A DNA stretch of 11,449 bases from an uncultured Dialister sp. Its GTDB lineage: Bacteria; Bacillota; Negativicutes; Veillonellales; Dialisteraceae. The stretch lies in assembly GCF_900765565.1 (NCBI RefSeq), contig NZ_CAAFRZ010000091.1, positions 1 through 11,449 on the forward strand, in the 5' to 3' direction. Positions within the stretch are counted from its first letter, which is position 1. The number at the start of each line of letters is the position of its first letter. Shown here in pieces: positions 1 to 8,005 of the stretch. The translations under genes and the position numbers were made by a program. A model generated the notes under the pieces. It was not told the DNA's origin and ran no database searches. It saw only the letters and a list, made by a program, of their open reading frames with translations.

Positions 1-20
1 CACCCACCGCAAGCGGTCCC

Positions 21-42
21 CCCTCCCTCTAAAGAGGGAGGG
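21..42. repeat. Perfect 10-bp inverted repeat in gap
   Basis: CCCTCCCTCT at 21-30 is followed by AA and then by its exact reverse complement at 33-42. Neither side carries a T-run, so it does not look like an intrinsic terminator. It sits in a GC-rich stretch downstream of the folD terminator, together with two other repeats, and is probably part of a dispersed intergenic repeat. That last point is inference; only one copy is in the window. Confidence 0.55.
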
Positions 43-83
43 TTGGCGGGGGTTTCCGCAGCTTCGCTATCAGACATCATAAA

Positions 84-110
84 GCGGCGCTTCCCCAATA
101 TGTGCGCCGC
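84..110. repeat. 27-nt hairpin repeat, copy 1
   Basis: GCGGCGC (84-90) and GCGCCGC (104-110) form a perfect 7-bp stem around a 13-nt loop that begins TTC and ends TGT. A second copy with the same stem, loop length and loop ends lies at 7979-8005, almost 8 kb away, so this is a dispersed element rather than a chance palindrome. It has no coding potential and no T-tract. Confidence 0.65.
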
Positions 111-122
111 CACCTCCCCCTC

Positions 123-158
123 AGCCACCTCAGTCACTTTAGCCACCTTAGTCACTTT
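123..158. repeat. Four tandem 9-bp repeats
   Basis: Four head-to-tail 9-mers follow the pattern AGYCACYTY: AGCCACCTC, AGTCACTTT, AGCCACCTT, AGTCACTTT. The array can also be read as two 18-mers differing at one base. It lies in non-coding sequence between the hairpin repeat and the folD terminator, with no visible function. Confidence 0.7.
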
Positions 159-208
159 GCAATAGCAACAGCTCTTTCCTCTGTTTGGCTCACCTGAAAT
201 CATCCAAC

Positions 209-239
209 AAAAAAGCCGTGATTTGCTCACGGCTTTTTT
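209..239 (-). terminator. Intrinsic terminator of fhs-folD
   Basis: A perfect 12-bp stem (209-220 with 228-239) with a 7-nt loop starts 7 nt beyond the folD stop codon. Read on the minus strand, the GC core CCGTGAGC is followed by a run of six T. The A-run on the other arm means it could also work on the plus strand. Confidence 0.9.
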
Positions 240-245
240 GTTTGG

Positions 246-1100
246 TTATCCCCGATTAGCCAGCTGTTTCTCGCCGGCGGCGATAATATTTTCTATGACC
301 ATGGTGGTAGTGACGCTGCCTACGCCTCCGGGGACCGGAGTGATGGCACCTGCTTTTTCCGATACCTCATCAAAGGCCACATCGCCAACGGTCTTGCCAT
401 TGACCCGGTTAATACCTACATCGATGACAATGGCCCCTTCTTTCACCATGTCTGCGGTCACATAACCCGCATGGCCTACGGCGGCCACCAGGATATCGGC
501 ATCCTTTGTGATGTCTGCCACATCCTTTGTATGGGAATGGCAGATGGTGACGGTAGCATTCTTCTTCAGGAGCATCAGGGAAACCGGCTTGCCGATGACG
601 TTGCTCCGTCCGATGACTACGGCCTTCTTTCCATCGGGATTGATATGATAATGGTCAAGGATAGCCATCACCGCCCGGGGAGTGCAGCCGAAGAGTCCCT
701 CTTTTCCTGCAAAGAGGCGGCCGCTATTGGTATCGGTGAGCCCATCCACGTCCTTGTCAGGATCAATGAGGGCCACCATTTTTTCTTCCGAGATTCCTTT
801 CGGAAGGGGCATCATCATGAGGATGCCCGTAATTTCCCGGTCGTGGGAAAGGTCTGTAATGAGACCTCCCAATTCTTCTTCCGTAATGTCTTCGGATTCC
901 CGGAAGATTTCGGATTCGATGCCGTATCCTTTGGCTACTTTCTGCATGAACGAAGCATACATGGCAGAGGGCTTGCTGCTGCCTGCCAGGATAATCGCCA
1001 ATTTCGGTTCCACCTGTTTTTCCCGAAGCTTTGCCAGCCTATCCTTGAGAACCGCTTCCAGGGAGGCTGCCGTTTCTTTCCCGTCCAGTATTTCTGCCAT
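246..1100 (-). CDS. folD: FolD-family methylene-THF dehydrogenase, atypical cyclohydrolase site
   Basis: This is a cytosolic enzyme of tetrahydrofolate one-carbon metabolism (5,10-methylene-THF to methenyl-THF with NAD(P)+, then usually hydrolysis to 10-formyl-THF). From the ATG at 1100 it has 284 residues, the family's usual length. Visible motifs are DGK (6-8), KDVDG with the conserved Asp (116-120), CTP (139-141), the dinucleotide-binding GRSNVIGKP (164-172) and PVPGGVG (255-261). The start at 1100 matches family N-termini and lies 1 nt after the fhs TGA, suggesting translational coupling; an in-frame ATG at 1130 lies inside fhs and has no ribosome binding site. Oddly, the YXXXK motif reads Y48-A-S-F-M52, and the Gln of the usual VQLP motif is Met96. 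PGGVG is followed by SVT instead of PMT. Family membership is certain; the cyclohydrolase activity is doubtful. Confidence 0.95.
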   Translation of the reverse strand: MAEILDGKETAASLEAVLKDRLAKLREKQVEPKLAIILAGSSKPSAMYASFMQKVAKGYGIESEIFRESEDITEEELGGLITDLSHDREITGILMMMPLPKGISEEKMVALIDPDKDVDGLTDTNSGRLFAGKEGLFGCTPRAVMAILDHYHINPDGKKAVVIGRSNVIGKPVSLMLLKKNATVTICHSHTKDVADITKDADILVAAVGHAGYVTADMVKEGAIVIDVGINRVNGKTVGDVAFDEVSEKAGAITPVPGGVGSVTTTMVIENIIAAGEKQLANRG

Positions 1101-1101
1101 C

Positions 1102-2769
1102 TCAGAAAAGCCCCGTAATATTTCCGTCATCGTCTACGTCGATCAGTTCTGCAGCCGGCCGTTTCGGAAGGCCAGGCATGGTCATGACTTTACCCGTAAG
1201 GACAACCACAAATCCGGCGCCCGCAGAAATCCGGACATCCCGTACATGAAGGGTAAAGCCGGTGGGTGCACCCAGTTTGGCCGGATCATCGGAGAAAGAA
1301 ACCGGTGTCTTGGCAATGCAGACCGGTACATTTCTGAATCCCATTTCTTCAATGTGCTTCAGTTCTTTTTCTGCAGCGCTGTCATACTGTACATTGGCAG
1401 CTCCATAAATGTTTTTCGCAATGGTTTCAATTTTTTCCTTCAAGGACAGGTCCAGGTCATAGAGGGGTTTGTAGTCAGATCCTTTGTCGATGGCTTCCAG
1501 TACTTTACGGCCCAGGTCCAGTCCTCCTTTGCCGCCATCCACAAATACCGTGGATTCGGCTACCGGCACTCCTGCTTCCCTGCAGGCATCTTCAATGACT
1601 TTCTTTTCTTCTGACGTATCGCTGGGGAACATATTCAGAGCTACCACGATGGGCAGGCCAAACTTCTTCAGGTTGGAAATATGGCGGAGCAGGTTCGGAA
1701 GGCCTCTCTTCACGGCTTCCGGATCGGACTCAGTGAGTTCATTCTTTGCTTTGCCGCCGTTCATCTTCAGGGCACGGATGGTAGCTACCAGTACAGCGGC
1801 GTCCGGTTTCAGGCCTGCAAAGCGGCACTTGATGTCCAGGAATTTTTCTGCACCGAGATCGGCACCGAAGCCGGCTTCCGTTACGACATAATCCGCCAGG
1901 TGAAGAGCTGTCTTCGTAGCCAGGATGGAATTGCAGCCATGGGCAATATTGGCGAATGGGCCGCCATGGATAAAGGCCGGTACGTGTTCCAGAGTCTGCA
2001 CCAGGTTTGGTTGCAGGGCATCCTTCATGAGAGCTGCCATGGCTCCCTGGGCATGGATATCGCCAGCGGTGACGGGCTTATTGTCATAGGTATATCCTAC
2101 GATAATCTTTGCAAACCGTTCCTTCATATCCCTGATGGAAGTAGCCAGGCAGAGGATAGCCATGACTTCAGAAGCTACTGTAATATCGAAGCCGCTTTCC
2201 CTGGGTACCCCGTTGGCATGGCCGCCAAGGCCTACCACGATATGGCGGAGAACCCGGTCATTCATATCCATGACCCGGTTCCACACCACCCGGCGGGGAT
2301 CGATACCGAGCACATTGCCCTGCTGGATATGGTTATCCACCATGGCTGCCAGCAGGTTGTGGGCTGCGGTAATGGCATGGAGATCACCGGTGAAGTGGAG
2401 GTTAATATCTTCCATAGGCACCACCTGGGAATAGCCGCCGCCGGCAGCGCCACCTTTAATACCCATGCAGGGGCCAAGGGATGGCTCACGAAGGCAGATC
2501 ATGGCCTTCTTGCCGAGCTGGGCCAGGGCCTGGCCCAGGCCTACGGTGGTGGTTGTTTTTCCTTCCCCTGCGGGAGTCGGGGAAATAGCGGTCACCAGAA
2601 TCAGGCGGCCCATGGGTTTCTTTTCCAGTTCCTTCGTGAATTTCAAAGAAATCTTTGCCTTGTAGGGCCCGTAGTTTTCCAGTTCCTCCGCCGGAATACC
2701 AATGGAAGCCCCGATTTCTGTGATGGGCTTCATTTCCGCTTTCTGCGCAATTTCGATATCGCTTAACAT
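1102..2769 (-). CDS. fhs: Formate-tetrahydrofolate ligase
   Basis: The enzyme joins formate to THF using ATP, giving 10-formyl-THF, the entry of formate into the one-carbon pool for purines, fMet-tRNA or the methyl branch of acetogenesis. From the ATG at 2769 it has 555 residues, the normal length. The P-loop [12 protein letters not shown] is at 64-75, followed by [19 protein letters not shown] (94-112) and the [12 protein letters not shown] segment (118-129), all hallmarks of the family. Two adjacent ATGs (2772 and 2769) follow AAGGGGG; the second has the better 6-nt spacing. An upstream in-frame ATG at 2817 overlaps a -10 box and is not credible as a start. The gene is followed by folD with a single base between stop and start, so the two form one operon for successive folate steps. 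No frame breaks are seen. Confidence 0.97.
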   Translation of the reverse strand: MLSDIEIAQKAEMKPITEIGASIGIPAEELENYGPYKAKISLKFTKELEKKPMGRLILVTAISPTPAGEGKTTTTVGLGQALAQLGKKAMICLREPSLGPCMGIKGGAAGGGYSQVVPMEDINLHFTGDLHAITAAHNLLAAMVDNHIQQGNVLGIDPRRVVWNRVMDMNDRVLRHIVVGLGGHANGVPRESGFDITVASEVMAILCLATSIRDMKERFAKIIVGYTYDNKPVTAGDIHAQGAMAALMKDALQPNLVQTLEHVPAFIHGGPFANIAHGCNSILATKTALHLADYVVTEAGFGADLGAEKFLDIKCRFAGLKPDAAVLVATIRALKMNGGKAKNELTESDPEAVKRGLPNLLRHISNLKKFGLPIVVALNMFPSDTSEEKKVIEDACREAGVPVAESTVFVDGGKGGLDLGRKVLEAIDKGSDYKPLYDLDLSLKEKIETIAKNIYGAANVQYDSAAEKELKHIEEMGFRNVPVCIAKTPVSFSDDPAKLGAPTGFTLHVRDVRISAGAGFVVVLTGKVMTMPGLPKRPAAELIDVDDDGNITGLF

Positions 2770-2802
2770 CATTGTCCCCCTTACTGGCATAACACAAAGT
2801 GT

Positions 2803-2848
2803 ATAATACGCCTTCATTATAACATAGGGTTAACGGAAATAGGGTTAA
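2803..2848 (-). promoter_or_regulatory. fhs promoter region with 9-bp direct repeats
   Basis: On the minus strand an extended -10 box, TGTTATAAT, lies at 2824-2816; a second -10-like TATTAT lies at 2808-2803. No good -35 is seen at the expected distance, which an extended -10 can tolerate. Two identical TTAACCCTA copies (2848-2840 and 2833-2825, 15-bp period) lie just upstream and could be a regulator site. The start point has not been mapped. Confidence 0.45.
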
Positions 2849-2966
2849 AATCCAATTATACTGATAGTATCGTATTTCGTTTTATCCTTATTATTGGCTT
2901 CCATGACTTATACCTGCTATGGCAGATAATTTTATAAATTCTTTCCATATTTTAATAAAAAAGGTG

Positions 2967-2998
2967 TTGCGAAATGGTCAAAGATTTGTTATTATAAT
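2967..2998 (+). promoter_or_regulatory. Likely promoter of the tRNA cluster
   Basis: TTGCGA (2967-2972) is separated by 17 bp from TATTAT (2990-2995); an overlapping perfect TATAAT occupies 2993-2998 but would need a 20-bp spacer. Transcription would begin a few bases before the first tRNA. The 200-bp gap 2818-3018 holds this promoter and the divergent fhs promoter, and I see nothing else in it. Confidence 0.55.
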
Positions 2999-3018
2999 TG
3001 ACGTACTTACGTACAGAT

Positions 3019-3094
3019 TCCTGAATAGCTCAGCCGGTAGAGCGCGTGACTGTTAATCACGATGTCGCAGGTTCGAACCCTGCTTCAGGAGCCA
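3019..3094 (+). tRNA. tRNA-Asn (anticodon GUU), CCA encoded
   Basis: The acceptor arms TCCTGAA (3019-3025) and TTCAGGA (3084-3090) pair perfectly, with discriminator G3091 and an encoded CCA at 3092-3094. The anticodon loop is CTGTTAA with GTT at 3052-3054, closed by CGTGA/TCACG. The GTTCGAACC T-arm loop and the AGCTCAG D-arm are standard. It is first in a cluster of three, 2 nt from the next. Confidence 0.97.
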
Positions 3095-3096
3095 GT

Positions 3097-3171
3097 GGCC
3101 TGTTCGTCAAGTGGTTAAGACACCGCCCTTTCACGGCGGGTTCGGGGGTTCGAATCCCCCACAGGTCACCA
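3097..3171 (+). tRNA. tRNA-Glu (anticodon UUC), CCA encoded
   Basis: The acceptor GGCCTGT (3097-3103) pairs with ACAGGTC (3161-3167) with one G-U pair. The discriminator is A3168 and CCA is encoded at 3169-3171. The anticodon loop CTTTCAC carries TTC at 3130-3132 within the CCGCC/GGCGG stem. A perfect GGGGG/CCCCC T-stem surrounds TTCGAAT. It lies 2 nt after tRNA-Asn and 4 nt before tRNA-Val, so the three are processed from one transcript. Confidence 0.97.
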
Positions 3172-3175
3172 ATAT

Positions 3176-3251
3176 GGGCGATTAGCTCAGCTGGGAGAGC
3201 GTCTGCCTTACAAGCAGAATGTCAGCAGTTCGATCCTGTTATCGCCCACCA
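3176..3251 (+). tRNA. tRNA-Val (anticodon UAC), CCA encoded
   Basis: The acceptor GGGCGAT (3176-3182) pairs perfectly with ATCGCCC (3241-3247), with discriminator A3248 and CCA at 3249-3251. The anticodon loop CTTACAA has TAC at 3209-3211, closed by TCTGC/GCAGA. The T-stem AGCAG/CTGTT includes one G-U pair. It is the last tRNA before the cluster terminator. Confidence 0.97.
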
Positions 3252-3252
3252 T

Positions 3253-3292
3253 AAAAAGATGTCATGTGATTTACTCCATGACGTCTTTTTTT
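3253..3292 (+). terminator. Intrinsic terminator of the tRNA cluster
   Basis: The stem runs from 3253-3266 paired with 3277-3290 (14 bp with one G-U), has a 10-nt loop, and is followed by a continuous T-run. It starts 2 nt after the tRNA-Val CCA. Transcription from larA converges on it from the other side. Confidence 0.9.
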
Positions 3293-3305
3293 ATTCCATT
3301 TACAA

Positions 3306-3351
3306 ATATAAAAACAGTGCTTTCCCCAAGAGGAAAACACTGTTTTTATAT
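3306..3351 (-). terminator. Intrinsic terminator of larA, possibly bidirectional
   Basis: Perfect 14-bp arms at 3306-3319 and 3338-3351 enclose a smaller TTTCC/GGAAA stem (3321-3325 with 3332-3336). On the minus strand the descending arm ends in CTGTTTTTATAT, giving a U-rich tail, about 30 nt past the larA stop. The plus strand shows the same TTTTT, so it may back up the tRNA terminator. Confidence 0.85.
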
Positions 3352-3382
3352 TTCAATATCAGGTTAAAATACTTTCCAAAAA

Positions 3383-4630
3383 TTAATCTTCCATGGGAAG
3401 TGTAGAACCACCATCGGGGATAATATAGCAGCTGGCATTTTCACCCATCTTTGCGAAAGCCGCATCCACTGCTTCCTGGAGATTATGGAATGGTGTCATA
3501 TTGGCTTTTCTGACGAGGTCATCTTCCATATCGGTAACCAGGTAAATATCGCATTTCTTTTCTACCAGTGCAAGGGCCGCAGATTTATGGCCTCCCAGTT
3601 CGAAATGCTCATGGATTGCTTTGATACGATCATCGGGCGTGTCGTACTGCATGATCCATTTAGCGAAGACATCACTGCCGAATCCCTCTTTACAGGCAGC
3701 GGCCACCACCATAATGCCTCCTTCCTTAACGGAATGCTTGGCATTATCGATGGACTTCTGGGCCTGGTACAGGTTGATATCCTTTGGGAAACCGGAAGTG
3801 GATACAATGACCACATCCGCTGGATGGTCGATATGAATCTTATAGATACTGTCAAGGAACTGGCAGGCCTTTCTGTGAGCCTTTACATGATGTCCTGCTG
3901 CCGCATAGGCGATATGATGGTTTTCATCGAGTGCCACGTTCAGGATAAAATCTACGGGGCAGTACTGATAAACTTCCTCGATATCATCCCGTACCGGATT
4001 TCCTTCCAGATTTCCTGCATAGGCCCCTTCCCGAATCATATTTCTGTGATTGGACTGGATGGCAGCCCTGGAAGAAACACCGGGCATAATGGCCTTCATG
4101 CCGCCGGAATAGCCGGCAAAGTAATGGTATTCCACATTGCCTACAAGGATCCTTCTATCCGCTTCCGCCACGGTCCTGAAGATATCGACGGAGGTGCCAT
4201 TCTTGCAGGTACCCATGTGGATGAAATCATCGGGATCGCTGTCGATGCATTTCACCCGGTTGTATACTTCCTCTCCCACGAGCCTCTTCTTTTCTTCTTC
4301 CGTCTGTTTCCGATGGCTGCCCAGACCAAAAACTACAGTCACATCTTCATCTTTGACACCGGCCTTCCCCAATTCATCCAACACACAGGGCAGTGCCACC
4401 CAGGATGGCATGGGGCGGGAAATATCACTGGTAACAATGACGATCTTTTCTCCCGGCTTCACAATATCCTTCAGCCGAGGGGAGTCAATAGGATGCTCCA
4501 GGGCCCGCACCACTTCGGCGGCCTCCGACTCCAGTGCCGGGCATTTCCGGGGATTAAGAACAATGGGATGATGGCTGTCATCTACATGAAAAGGAATGTC
4601 TTCTTTGAAATATCTGATTTTGAGGTCCAT
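3383..4630 (-). CDS. larA: LarA-family nickel-dependent 2-hydroxyacid racemase
   Basis: LarA enzymes racemise lactate or related 2-hydroxyacids using a covalently bound nickel-pincer nucleotide. At 415 residues it has normal family length. The residues known from Lactobacillus plantarum LarA can be placed: Arg72 in SDISRP, His106 in GSHR, His169 in EYHYFAGYSGG, cofactor-anchoring Lys179 in GGMKAIMPG, His195 in SNHRNM, and Gln289/Lys292 in YQAQKS. All are present, so the protein should be active if the cofactor is supplied. The cofactor genes larB, larC and larE are not in the window. The ATG at 4630 has AAAGGA about 10 nt upstream. It is flanked by its own promoter and terminator, so it is monocistronic. 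The family includes malate and other hydroxyacid racemases, and the substrate cannot be fixed from motifs alone. Confidence 0.9.
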   Translation of the reverse strand: MDLKIRYFKEDIPFHVDDSHHPIVLNPRKCPALESEAAEVVRALEHPIDSPRLKDIVKPGEKIVIVTSDISRPMPSWVALPCVLDELGKAGVKDEDVTVVFGLGSHRKQTEEEKKRLVGEEVYNRVKCIDSDPDDFIHMGTCKNGTSVDIFRTVAEADRRILVGNVEYHYFAGYSGGMKAIMPGVSSRAAIQSNHRNMIREGAYAGNLEGNPVRDDIEEVYQYCPVDFILNVALDENHHIAYAAAGHHVKAHRKACQFLDSIYKIHIDHPADVVIVSTSGFPKDINLYQAQKSIDNAKHSVKEGGIMVVAAACKEGFGSDVFAKWIMQYDTPDDRIKAIHEHFELGGHKSAALALVEKKCDIYLVTDMEDDLVRKANMTPFHNLQEAVDAAFAKMGENASCYIIPDGGSTLPMED

Positions 4631-4688
4631 GGCAGGAGTCCTTTCTCTCTCTTCCGGAGAAAATGTAACGATGTATTTCTATATGTTT

Positions 4689-4710
4689 ATTATACCCTAT
4701 TTGGAGTATA
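4689..4710 (-). promoter_or_regulatory. larA -10 box overlapping a 20-bp imperfect palindrome
   Basis: On the minus strand TATAAT lies at 4694-4689, about 60 nt upstream of the larA start. It overlaps an imperfect palindrome at 4691-4710 with TATAC/GTATA ends, which could be an operator. I see no good -35 at 16-18 bp, so the promoter may need an activator. Promoter use and operator function are inference. Confidence 0.4.
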
Positions 4711-4740
4711 AATCCTATGCCGGATTGTATTGAATTGTAA

Positions 4741-4862
4741 TATACCGAGGCTGCTCGAGCTATTGGAATGCGGTGCTTACGGCTAGAGTCACTCGCATAG
4801 GAGCTGCTAATCCCTGGCTGTTAGCGCCCCTGCTCCTGATGACGCTACACTTCAGTAACCCC
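4741..4862. other. GC-richer non-coding stretch with nested hairpin
   Basis: This 120-bp stretch between the larA promoter and the malic enzyme terminator has no credible gene. It contains a two-level hairpin at 4800-4836: GGAGC/GCTCC outside (4800-4804 with 4832-4836) and GCTAA/TTAGC inside (4806-4810 with 4821-4825). Its composition differs from the AT-rich promoter next to it. It could be a small RNA or a dispersed repeat; neither can be shown from one copy. Confidence 0.35.
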
Positions 4863-4877
4863 TCCATGCCCCACATA

Positions 4878-4918
4878 AAAAGGCTGTGGAAAGTAGATAC
4901 CACTTTCCACAGCTTTTT
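4878..4918 (-). terminator. Intrinsic terminator of speD-malic enzyme operon
   Basis: A 17-bp stem pairs 4878-4894 with 4902-4918, with one G-U pair and a 7-nt loop. It lies 22 nt beyond the malic enzyme stop. The minus strand ends in a T-run from the A-rich left arm. It separates the malic enzyme from larA transcriptionally. Confidence 0.9.
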
Positions 4919-4940
4919 ACAGGATCAGCTGTCCTGATAC

Positions 4941-6152
4941 TCAGTCTTTATATTTTTCCGGAAGTTCTGTCACTCTGGCTACGCCGGTAGCGATGGCTGC
5001 TTTAGCGACGGCCTTAGCGACCTCGAAGGGAACTCTTTCATCGAATACATCGACCACTACATGGTCCGGATCCAGCTGGCACTTGGTTGCGAGGTCTGCC
5101 AGTGCATGGGCTGCAGCCAGTTTCATTTCTTCATTGATCTGGCGAGCTCTTACATCCAGGGCGCCACGGAAGAGTCCCGGGAATACGGAGGAGTTATTGA
5201 CCTGGTTATGCATATCGCTTCTGCCGGAGCCATAGATGTATACGCCCTTGGCCTTTGCTTCTTCTTCCATGATTTCCGGCACCGGGTTTGCCATGGCAAA
5301 GACGATACTCTTATCAGCCATGGTCTTGATGGCATCGTTATTGAATACGCCGGGAGCGGAGCAGCCGATGAGTACATCAGCACCCTTTACCGCTTCTGCG
5401 AAGGTGCCCTGTTTATTTTCAGGGTTAGTCTTCTTAATCAGTTCCATCTGTACCCGATCCCGTTTGCCGTTATCATAAAGGATACCCTTGGAATTCAGGA
5501 TGGTCATGTTTTCCGGTTTTACGCCGTCTTCCAGCAGCAGTCTGGCAATAGCAGTGCCCGCAGCGCCGGCGCCGTTCATGACGACTTTGATTTCGTCGAT
5601 CTTCTTGCCGGTCACTTTGAGAGCTCCCAGGAGAGCAGCCAGGGCAGCAATGGCTGTACCATGCTGGTCATCATGGAATACGGGGATGTTCATGATTTTC
5701 TTCAGTTCGTCTTCGATGTCGTAGCACTTCGGAGAAGAAATATCTTCCAGATTAATGCCGGCAAAGTTCTTTTCCAGCAGTTTGACAGTATGGATGAATT
5801 CATCCTTGTCTTTTGTATCGAGCACAATCGGAATGGCATCGATGTTGCCGAACCGTTTGTAGAGAGCCGATTTACCTTCCATAACAGGCATAGCAGCAGC
5901 AGCGCCGATATCACCAAGGCCAAGGACACGGGTGCCATCGGAAATAACAGCTACCACATTTCCTCTCCAGGTCATTTCCAGGGAAAGGTCTTCATCCTTC
6001 TTGATTTCCAGGCACGGTGCAGATACGCCAGGCGTATAAACGATGGCCAGGTCATGGCCGTCTTTCATGTCTGCATTCAGTGCAGTCTTGATCATCTGGT
6101 GCTTTTCTTTGCGGAGCGCAATGGCTTCTTCCTTCAGTTTTGCTGTATCCAT
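4941..6152 (-). CDS. mae: Malic enzyme (oxidative decarboxylation of malate), single-domain bacterial form
   Basis: It converts L-malate plus NAD(P)+ to pyruvate, CO2 and NAD(P)H in the cytosol. From the ATG at 6152 it has 403 residues, as in small bacterial malic enzymes without the C-terminal phosphotransacetylase domain. Motifs in order are YTPGV (39-43) with the catalytic Tyr, VISDGTRVLGLGDIG (69-83), MEGKSALYKRFG (91-102) with the catalytic Lys, NLEDISSPK (134-142), PVFHDDQHGT (157-166) with metal-binding acids, GAGAAG (194-199) for the dinucleotide, and NPVPE (289-293). The start is set by AAGGAGG 6 nt upstream; an in-frame start at 6191 lies inside speD. Two deviations occur: SDMHNQVNN (312-320) has His where Pro is usual, and the second Rossmann strand ends in Asn220 rather than the common Asp. 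The cofactor is therefore uncertain. It lies 35 nt after speD. Confidence 0.93.
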   Translation of the reverse strand: MDTAKLKEEAIALRKEKHQMIKTALNADMKDGHDLAIVYTPGVSAPCLEIKKDEDLSLEMTWRGNVVAVISDGTRVLGLGDIGAAAAMPVMEGKSALYKRFGNIDAIPIVLDTKDKDEFIHTVKLLEKNFAGINLEDISSPKCYDIEDELKKIMNIPVFHDDQHGTAIAALAALLGALKVTGKKIDEIKVVMNGAGAAGTAIARLLLEDGVKPENMTILNSKGILYDNGKRDRVQMELIKKTNPENKQGTFAEAVKGADVLIGCSAPGVFNNDAIKTMADKSIVFAMANPVPEIMEEEAKAKGVYIYGSGRSDMHNQVNNSSVFPGLFRGALDVRARQINEEMKLAAAHALADLATKCQLDPDHVVVDVFDERVPFEVAKAVAKAAIATGVARVTELPEKYKD

Positions 6153-6187
6153 TCTGTTCCTCCTTAAAATAAATGGGATAGATACTA

Positions 6188-6955
6188 TCAATCTTTAATA
6201 GCCGGCATATTGCGGCCATTGAAAATTTCATACATTTCCTGTTTCAGCAGGCGGCGGATTCTTTTGGCTTCTTTTTTATCCAGGTCCGATTCCTTCATGT
6301 CAAAAAGATAATCATCCAACCGGAAATCATGGAGAATCATCTTCGTATGGAACATATTCTCCTGGTACACATTGACGTCGATCATATCGTATTTGTGACG
6401 AAGGTCGGGAGCAATGTAGTTCTGGATGGAATTGATGCGGTGATCAATGAATATCTTTTTCCCATTCACGTCACGGGTAAATCCCCGGACCCGATAATCG
6501 GTAATCACGATATCTGCCCCAAAAGAACGGAGCAGGAAATTCAATGCCTTCAGCGGAGAAATCTCCCCACAGGTGGATACATCGATATCCGCCCGGAATG
6601 TGCAGATACCATCCTGGGGATGCATTTCCGGGTAGGTGTGGACCGTAATGTGGCTCTTGTCCATATGGCATACCACATCCTGCTTTTCCACTTCCTCCTC
6701 CGCAATGAGCATGGTCACGCTGGCCCCCTGGGGGTCGTAATCCTGCTGGGCGATATTCAGGATCTGGGCGCCGATGGTATCTGCCACCTGCTTCAGGATG
6801 CCCGTAAGCCGCTCAGCACTGTACTGCTCATCGATATAGGCAATGTACTTCTTGCGCTCTTCTTCTGTACTGGCATAGCAGATGTCGTACATATTGAAGC
6901 TCAGGGTTTTTGTTAAATTATTGAATCCGTAAAGTTTAAGCTTACTCCTTTTCAT
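6188..6955 (-). CDS. speD: S-adenosylmethionine decarboxylase proenzyme (E. coli type)
   Basis: It decarboxylates SAM to give the aminopropyl donor for spermidine synthesis. From the ATG at 6955 it has 255 residues and resembles the E. coli SpeD class (about 264 residues), not the short Bacillus/archaeal class. The N-terminus [16 protein letters not shown] is typical. Autocleavage is expected at [12 protein letters not shown], with Ser101 becoming the pyruvoyl group; Cys129 in STCG matches the catalytic Cys. A gap of about 11 residues relative to E. coli lies just before the cleavage site. A GTG at 6970 is in frame, but the family N-terminus favours 6955, despite a rather distant GAGGGGG. No speE is nearby; the next gene is a malic enzyme with no terminator between, so they are probably co-transcribed. 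Confidence 0.93.
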   Translation of the reverse strand: MKRSKLKLYGFNNLTKTLSFNMYDICYASTEEERKKYIAYIDEQYSAERLTGILKQVADTIGAQILNIAQQDYDPQGASVTMLIAEEEVEKQDVVCHMDKSHITVHTYPEMHPQDGICTFRADIDVSTCGEISPLKALNFLLRSFGADIVITDYRVRGFTRDVNGKKIFIDHRINSIQNYIAPDLRHKYDMIDVNVYQENMFHTKMILHDFRLDDYLFDMKESDLDKKEAKRIRRLLKQEMYEIFNGRNMPAIKD

Positions 6956-7010
6956 GAAGTAAACTGACACCCCCTCGTAAGTCCCACTCTCGTGGAACAG
7001 TTCAATTATA
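6940..7010 (-). promoter_or_regulatory. speD promoter -10 and structured short leader
   Basis: TATAAT on the minus strand lies at 7010-7005; the -35 at 17 bp (TTTTAA) is weak. Transcription would start near 6998, exactly where a 7-bp stem with a GAGA tetraloop begins (6998-6992 with 6987-6981, one G-U pair). A second 9-bp stem pairs 6964-6956 with 6948-6940 and holds the speD AUG in its 7-nt loop. These foldings were made by hand; regulation by them is inference. Confidence 0.45.
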
Positions 7011-7080
7011 GCATAAGGCTATATAAATTAAAATAGACAGCTATCATGTATACCTTTTTAGTATGAATAAGTATAAGCTC

Positions 7081-7103
7081 TATAACTTTCAGGGAAAGTT
7101 ATA
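7081..7103 (-). terminator. Weak hairpin after rdgB
   Basis: A 10-bp perfect stem (7081-7090 with 7094-7103) with a 3-nt loop begins 4 nt after the rdgB stop. It is AT-rich and no T-run follows on the minus strand, so it may be a weak terminator or an mRNA end-protecting hairpin rather than a strong stop. Confidence 0.4.
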
Positions 7104-7107
7104 TTCT

Positions 7108-7698
7108 TTACAATTCGTCTTTCAGTTTTTGGAGAAGACTCCGTAAAGCCCTGCCACGATGACTGATTTTATTTTTTTCTTCCATCGGAAGCTCTGCCAT
7201 AGTCTTCCCATAGGAAGGCAGATAGAACAGGGGATCATAGCCAAATCCGCCATTTCCTTTGTAGAAATCGCGGATAATGCCTTCGCACTCCCCTTTGGCG
7301 GTCAATTCCTTTCCATTGGGCCAGACAAGGGCCACTACACAGACATAGCGGCCTTTCCTGGCTTCACCAGTATAGGGAGCCAGGTCATGGATGAGCTTTT
7401 GGTTATTGGCCTCATCATCCCCATGATGGCCGGCGTACCGGGCAGAATAGATGCCCGGACGGTCTCCCAGTACATCGGCTATTATACCGGAATCATCCGA
7501 CAGTACCGGCATTTGGACAGCCTTTGCATAGTAGTGGGCCTTCTGCAGTGCATTTTCTTCAAAGGTAGTCCCGGTTTCATCGGGATCCGGCACGTCAGCT
7601 ACATCAGCAATAGGAACAGCCTCCCAGCCGATTTCGGAAAAGGCCTTTTGGAATTCCCGTATTTTCCCCCGGTTATGGGTAGCAAGAACAATTTTCAT
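7108..7698 (-). CDS. rdgB: XTP/dITP pyrophosphatase (RdgB/HAM1 family)
   Basis: This house-cleaning enzyme hydrolyses dITP, ITP and XTP to monophosphates and pyrophosphate, keeping deaminated purines out of DNA and RNA. At 196 residues it is full length. The family motifs are all present: THNRGK (7-12) for substrate binding, TFEENA (45-50) with the metal-binding Glu, SDDSG (67-71) with the catalytic Asp, PGIYSARYAG (81-90), GGFGYDPLF (150-158) and SHRGRAL (179-185). The ATG at 7698 has AAGGAG 7 nt upstream. It is far from the gene before it (455 nt of repeats) and 153 nt from speD, so it probably has its own promoter, though I cannot point to a convincing one. Confidence 0.96.
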   Translation of the reverse strand: MKIVLATHNRGKIREFQKAFSEIGWEAVPIADVADVPDPDETGTTFEENALQKAHYYAKAVQMPVLSDDSGIIADVLGDRPGIYSARYAGHHGDDEANNQKLIHDLAPYTGEARKGRYVCVVALVWPNGKELTAKGECEGIIRDFYKGNGGFGYDPLFYLPSYGKTMAELPMEEKNKISHRGRALRSLLQKLKDEL

Positions 7699-7770
7699 GA
7701 ATATACTCCTTAATATACAGGCAACAAAGTCATCACTTCATTGGCAGGAAGCAAGAAAACATATCAGGTA

Positions 7771-7976
7771 AAGGCTATGGCTAACGCCAGAGCTATGTCC
7801 TGTAGACAGGGCGGTGATTTCGTCAAGGCTAGGGCTTTCGCCTGGGCTTATGGAAGAATTATGTATCATGCCTGCGGTCCAGGACAATGGCCTTTGGCCG
7901 AGGCTATGACTGCGTCAAGGCGATGCCTGCAACAGGGCCAAAGCTCCGCTTGGGCCCAGGAAAGAAAATATATAAT
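7771..7976. repeat. Two degenerate units of a dispersed repeat family
   Basis: The 440-bp gap 7714-8153 has no credible gene. Most of it is two roughly 100-bp degenerate units (about 7771-7870 and 7869-7976). They are related to each other and to a third unit at 9684-9810: the stretch 7902-7930 matches 9711-9739 at 26 of 29 positions, and both distant sites share GTCCTG-AGACA. Each unit ends in a purine-rich GGAA-AGAA segment and a TATAAT or TATCAT box. Internal short stems include GGCC-TTT-GGCC and GGGCC...GGCCC. A 99-residue open frame across it appears to be a by-product. Confidence 0.6.
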
Positions 7977-7978
7977 CC

Positions 7979-8005
7979 GCGGCGCTTCTAAATTTTGTGC
8001 GCCGC
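7979..8005. repeat. 27-nt hairpin repeat, copy 2
   Basis: The same 7-bp GCGGCGC/GCGCCGC stem and 13-nt loop (TTC...TGT ends) occur here as at 84-110. It directly follows the TATAAT that ends the preceding repeat unit. No T-tract follows. Confidence 0.65.
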